Source: Epiperipatus broadwayi (Eukaryota; Onychophora; Udeonychophora; Euonychophora; Peripatidae). From it: a stretch of 64,000 nucleotides of DNA. Below the pieces are notes generated by a model, which was given only the letters and a program-made list of their open reading frames with translations, was not told where the DNA came from and made no database searches. The stretch spans positions 1,424,001 to 1,488,000 of the forward strand of contig JAQFVV010000031.1 in the NCBI GenBank assembly GCA_028023455.1. The letters run 5' to 3'. The stretch's first letter is position 1. The number at the start of each line of letters is the position of its first letter. Of this stretch, positions 59,682-64,000 are shown piece by piece. Made by a program: the position numbers and the translations under genes.

Positions 59682-60160
59682 TGTTCTTTACATGATCACC
59701 CCTTCTTATGCTTACTTATAACTGTTGTTAAAACAGGCAAAACTCTTCATACAGTATTCCACCCAGTGCAAGCATAATAGGATAATGGTGGCTATGGTTA
59801 TTAAAGAACCAAAGACACCAAAATGTATAGATACTGAACTGAGTTCAGATCTATATGTCTATATAAGCTAATGAGCTTGGATTGAAAATATTATTGTGTT
59901 TTCAATTTAAGACTCATAGTTTTGTAGTTAAATAGAGATAAAAAGGTGGCTGCTGGGGGTTGCATTAGATCCTAAGATCTAGATGCAGTGCTCTCAGATC
60001 CAAAGCTCCTCACTGATGAAGGCCATAAGCCGAAACTAGTCTGGGGATATTGGATGAGTAGGCACTAGATGGGGATTTTATGCACAAGCCTTTTGGCATC
60101 CATTGATTATTCTGGCTTGCTCTAGGTGGCAATACTGTATGAAGAGTTTTGCCTGTTCTT
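59682..60160 (+). mobile_element. Family 1 hammerhead repeat, partial palindromic copy
   Basis: The element is about 59689-60153 (465 bp). The ends CATGATCACC and GAGTTTTGCCTG are typical of the family. A possible 7-bp duplication, TGTTCTT, flanks it (59682-59688 and 60154-60160), shorter than in other copies. The left arm is mostly replaced by the alternative internal segment (GTGGCTATGGTTATTAAAG). The right arm is complete and carries a hammerhead. Confidence 0.75.
59999..60054 (+). ncRNA. Hammerhead ribozyme motif, family 1
   Basis: In order: TCCAA, TCCTCA, core CTGATGA (60013-60019), hairpin AGGC-CATAA-GCC, GAAAC, TAGTC, TGGGGA, TTGGA. Inner stem I has six pairs with one U-G, better than the 35073 copy. 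Stem II has lost the A before GAAAC seen in other copies, leaving a single bulged A. Predicted cleavage is between 60041 and 60042, after GTC. Confidence 0.75.
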
Positions 60161-61120
60161 CTGTTTCTAAGCATGTATTTAATCCAATTTCTATTTTACT
60201 TCATGATTTCCTTAATGTGCAATCTTTTTTAACTTATTCTTTTTAACATTTAATTATATCTGAAATAGACAAAAAATTTAAAATGCATTTCATTCCTCAG
60301 AAATTCAATTTAATAATACAAAGAAGAAAGATAATATCTTCATTAGCAGTCAGAGTTGAAAAGGTAACGGGAGGATATCTTTAATTTATCAGTGCTGGAA
60401 TAAACTTTATTAATCACAATTACTGTTAATTATAGGATATTAATTAATCAAATCATTTCCAATATGATAACACTTTAAAATATTATTCCAAGAAATTTTT
60501 GTATATCTAAGAGTTTAACACTTTAAAACTAGTTATTGAATGTGTATTTAATTATAAAACACACAGTTATGAATAATGTATTCAAACATATCTCACACAC
60601 TTAAACAAATGTAACTAAATTAATTAATAAACCACACTCAGGTGTGTAAATAAATAAATAGCTATTGATTCAATATCACCAACCATTTTGTCTATACACA
60701 ATATTTCATACTAGAATAGAGATCTTTTCAGCTTAATGGAAATTAGTATCAATGTTACATACAATCAACATCATGACTTTTGATATTTAAACTAGAAATG
60801 TGTACTTTATGTGTGGTCTAATTACTTATTATAAAGACAAAACACTTTGTTTTAAGGCTATATATATATATATATACTTCAATGTTTGTATATAACATTT
60901 TAAAATTAAAATGCATTTATATGTGCAGTTGTTCATAAAAAAGAGAAATGCATTTAAGAACAACTTTTATACTTTCAAATAAATTATCCACTATATACTT
61001 TATATAGAGGGGAGGAACATGATCAGTGATAAAAGATTTTTCTGAAATTTCACTATCCCCTTTTTTTCCTTTTTTTTTTTTTTTTTAAAAAAAAAATTTC
61101 ATTAGCTACTACATAACATC
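60161..61120. other. AT-rich non-coding stretch
   Basis: TA tract near 60861-60878 and a poly-T/poly-A stretch near 61060-61097. No gene or element. Confidence 0.5.
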
Positions 61121-61300
61121 TAAAAAAGATCTTCACATGATCACCATCTCTTATACTAGCATATAATTGTTATTAAACAAGGCTGAGTAGGCACTGGATA
61201 GGGATTTTATGCACAAGCCTTCTGGCGTTCATTGATTACTCTGGTTGGCACAGGGTGGCACTACTCTATGGAGAGTTTTGCCTTGTTTAAAAAAGATTTT
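61121..61300. mobile_element. Family 1 repeat, short internally deleted copy
   Basis: The element is 61134-61287 (154 bp). Flanks are TAAAAAAGATCTT and TAAAAAAGATTTT, a 13-bp duplication with one mismatch. It has both family ends (CACATGATCACCATCTC and GAGTTTTGCCTTG) and the GGCACTGGATAGGGATT tract, but the hammerhead and both palindrome arms are gone. This shows that the ends alone were mobilised, or that deletion came after insertion. Confidence 0.85.
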
Positions 61301-61339
61301 AATTTCACATTTAATTCTATAGCAAGCATCCCTGTTCTC

Positions 61340-62860
61340 TAGAATATTCATTATTAAGAGAAAGCTTTAATAAAACTATAGATGATAATAAAATTCCAAA
61401 TAAATGGAAGGATAAAATTATGATTATTATATAGATTAGGAAAAGATATTCAATTATTAACTAGCTATAGAACACAGGTAGTAACTTATACATGTTAATG
61501 GATAGGATTAGGATAAACCTGTAAAATCTTGTGAAGATTCAGAATGGATTTTGCTCAGGGAGATAGATAGATAGTAATTTATTAATTGTTACTCAGTTGA
61601 TTAAAATGCCTTATAGAAAAAATAAACAATTATTTACTGCAATTTTAGATGTAAAAGAGATTTATAATAGGATGGATAAAAATAGATGGTGGAAAAATTT
61701 TAAAAATATAAAATAGATTTGGGATTTTTAAAAATACTTAAAACACTGCTATGAAAATTACGGTATAGTAAATCTGAGATTTCGTGCCGTAATATATTAT
61801 ATTTATAACACAATGAATGATAATTGTATTTGTTTATATATTTAAAGCTTTCGGGCTAAGATGCTTAAGACTGGCTTATTAATATAAAAGTTAAGTTTAG
61901 AAAAGGTGGTATCAACCTTTTCTATCAAAATCTCTGTCTCGTGTCTAAGCTTGATTATTTATTAGATATCTGTTTAAAATCTGATTGGCTTTCTCTGTTA
62001 TAATTGCGCATGTGAGAAAGGCTAGCATACTTTCAATTTATTATCAATTTTCAACATGCGATTTAGATAAATATTGTTTAGAATAATTTTTATAAATACC
62101 GATTGATGGAAGTTAATGTGCAATGGAGTTGAAACAGGAATGTCCCCATTATTATTTTTATGAAATACTTTGTTATAAAAGAAATTGTAAGTTGGGACAG
62201 AAAGACTTCAAGATTAATATTGAGATATTTTTATACATGACAGTTTCTCTTTTTTGCAGATAATACAGCATTATTTTTTGCTAATAATAGAGAAGATAAG
62301 TGTAACAGTTATTATAGAAATGCACATACATAGGAAGAATTATCAAAATTAAAGTAAGCAAAAAAATTTTTTACGTAGTATTTAATGGAAAAGATAAAAC
62401 TGAAGAATAGAAAATATATGTTTGTCACAAAAATACAGGAGAAATATAGATATTTAAGCATTTTCTTAAATAAAAAAGATATTATATGAATAGTTAAAAA
62501 TAAGAATTTATATGCATTAGATGGTAAATTGTAGACAGCACTATAAGGCTAATCAAGGAAAAATCAATGAGTTAAATAAAAACAAATTTAAAATACTTTA
62601 AATTTTACAGTCTATGAATAAAAACAGATTAGTAAAAATAATGTTCATTTAAATCATATGGCAAAAACAACAAGCACACTGGGTAAGAGAGGTTTTACAA
62701 TATGAAAAATTAATAAATAGAAAAATTATTTTTATGAATTTATATAAAAATGAGGATAAATGTCTAGAGACAATATATTATAAGTATGTAAGGTACTTAT
62801 GTATTAGACCTGCTACCCATATTTTTGACAACAGTATTCCATATTAAAAAATCACATTTT
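61340..62860 (+). pseudogene. LINE reverse-transcriptase remnant with an internal insertion
   Basis: The + strand reads IDDNKIPNKWKDKIMIIIY near 61377-61435, an FRMDFAQGD-like segment near 61537-61565 (family: QNGFR-GR) and LDVKEIYNRMDKNRWW-like sequence near 61645-61690 (family: LDVKKAYDRV-R--LW). FADNTALFFANNREDKC near 62258-62310 is the FADD box with the second Asp changed to Asn. YRYLSIFLNKKD near 62448-62485 corresponds to YLG. Between about 61760 and 62100 lies some 340 bp that is not LINE-like, with higher GC and an unfamiliar sequence, probably a later insertion. Stops abound. Confidence 0.65.
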
Positions 62861-64000
62861 TAATAATATGAGAAGTATAAATTTGTATACAAAAATAATA
62901 AACACATTACGATACTAACTAAAATTTTACAGATAGTTGTAACTTTTTAATACGACATTCTGCCGTCACAAACATGGGTCTAATGTATAAGTACATGTAT
63001 GTAATTATGACATTAGAAAAAAATAATAATAAGATTGTTAGAGAAAAAGAGTTATAAAAAATATTTATAATAATAATTAGGGCTCATTCCACTACATATG
63101 CATTAGATAGATTTTAAACATTTAATGAAAACTTTATCTATCTAGCGCACATGTAGTGGAGTGATATCAGTTTAAAACCATAACACTATATAAATAAATA
63201 ACTTGTTATATATATTTAAAAAATACTTATGAAAAAAAATGGAGATATAAAAAATAAATATATAATATGAAAGGATGTATCACTAAAGGGAGTTTATTAC
63301 AATTTGATGCTAAGCTACTTTGGATACCAATGGAAGATAGTGAAATGAAATAAGAATTTTTAATTGGAGATATGGTTTTATAAAAATGGCATAAGAATAC
63401 TGAATATTTATTTTGGAATATATGATGTTGAAAAAGAATTAGGATAAGTTGAATGGAGTAGGAAAAACACAATGGTAAAAAAATAGAGGTGATAGGAATG
63501 AATTAACAAAACAATTTTTATTAAAATGTGATGCTAGAAAAATAAAAAGTGAAACAGTCGTCAAGGAGTTGTTAATAGGGAGTAATATAAAAATGGGTTT
63601 ATTATGATATGTAGTTTCTCAAAAGAAACATTTAATTTGGTTAACAAACATGTCCTATTCACAGAAACTTGACTTCTTGAAAAAGTCATTTTACATGTAT
63701 CATATATTATACTTTAATAGCTATTTTCTAAAACATAAAAACATAATTAATTACACATCGTTATCTATAAGTTTAAAAATTAAGGAAAATAAAATTTACA
63801 AGACTTTTTTTCCAGGAATAAATAAAGAACAGAAATTTGAAAGATTATAAAAGTAATTTGCGCCATATATATAAACACACATCATTTATATAATTATTTG
63901 TAATATGGTAATCAATGCATTTATTCAATATTTAATAATAAAGTAAAATTATAGCCAACCTTTATCTGAGTAGAAATTCTTCTTAACCTTAAATAAGTAT
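62861..64000. other. AT-rich stretch to the window end
   Basis: No supported gene. It may contain further LINE sequence in the first few hundred bases. Inverted short repeats lie near 63080-63165 (CACTACATATGC and GCACATGTAGTGG). Open frames near 63227-63472 and 63650-63850 are low complexity. Confidence 0.4.

Overview
This is a very AT-rich stretch of an animal nuclear genome. The evidence is introns with GT..AG borders, AT-biased codons, animal-type hAT, RTE, CR1-like, Ty3 and Helitron elements, and many short A/T homopolymers and TA/CA microsatellites. Nothing looks bacterial or organellar. I cannot name the species; the element mix and gene sequences suggest an invertebrate, and no single sequence settles it.

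Genes are sparse. One intact single-exon gene lies at 10357-11907 (+): 516 aa with an IQ motif, a coiled coil and one fibronectin type III domain. On the minus strand, 57804-58550 is a well-bordered internal exon of a coiled-coil protein, and 25205-25255 is a well-bordered terminal exon. Both junctions are phase 0, so they may belong to one gene with an intron of about 32.5 kb. I recognise neither protein by name.

Most of the rest is layered transposable-element debris. From left to right: a hAT remnant ending at 2403; a Ty3/gypsy gag-pol fossil (about 3190-5850); an internally deleted hAT (6993-7581); a LINE (16187-17250) and a minus-strand hAT (17340-18811); a long palindrome (20736-22025) split by a Helitron with PIF1-helicase remains (21203-21774); a LINE split by a complete hAT (27056-31337), which itself holds a later repeat array; a second complete hAT (36153-38934); a LINE with a 1409-bp tandem duplication (42640-46500); a full-length RTE-type LINE on the minus strand (51456-54315); and further LINE remnants to the end.

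The most interesting content is two unrelated dispersed repeat families, each carrying a hammerhead ribozyme motif. Family 1 (27392-28717, 34736-35230, 59689-60153, and the deleted copy 61134-61287) has CTGATGA and GAAAC around a short hairpin, a palindromic ACTAGT stem III and a two-part stem I. Its copies are flanked by 13-15 bp target-site duplications. Family 2 (39765-41640 and 56610-56940) has CTGATGA and GAAA around a six-pair hairpin and an ACCAA/TTGGT stem I continued by AATC/GATT pairing. Both occur as head-to-tail units of about 440-490 bp and as inverted copies. This resembles animal retrozymes, small non-autonomous retroelements whose RNA cuts itself and can circularise, and the hammerhead-bearing repeats of Penelope-like elements.
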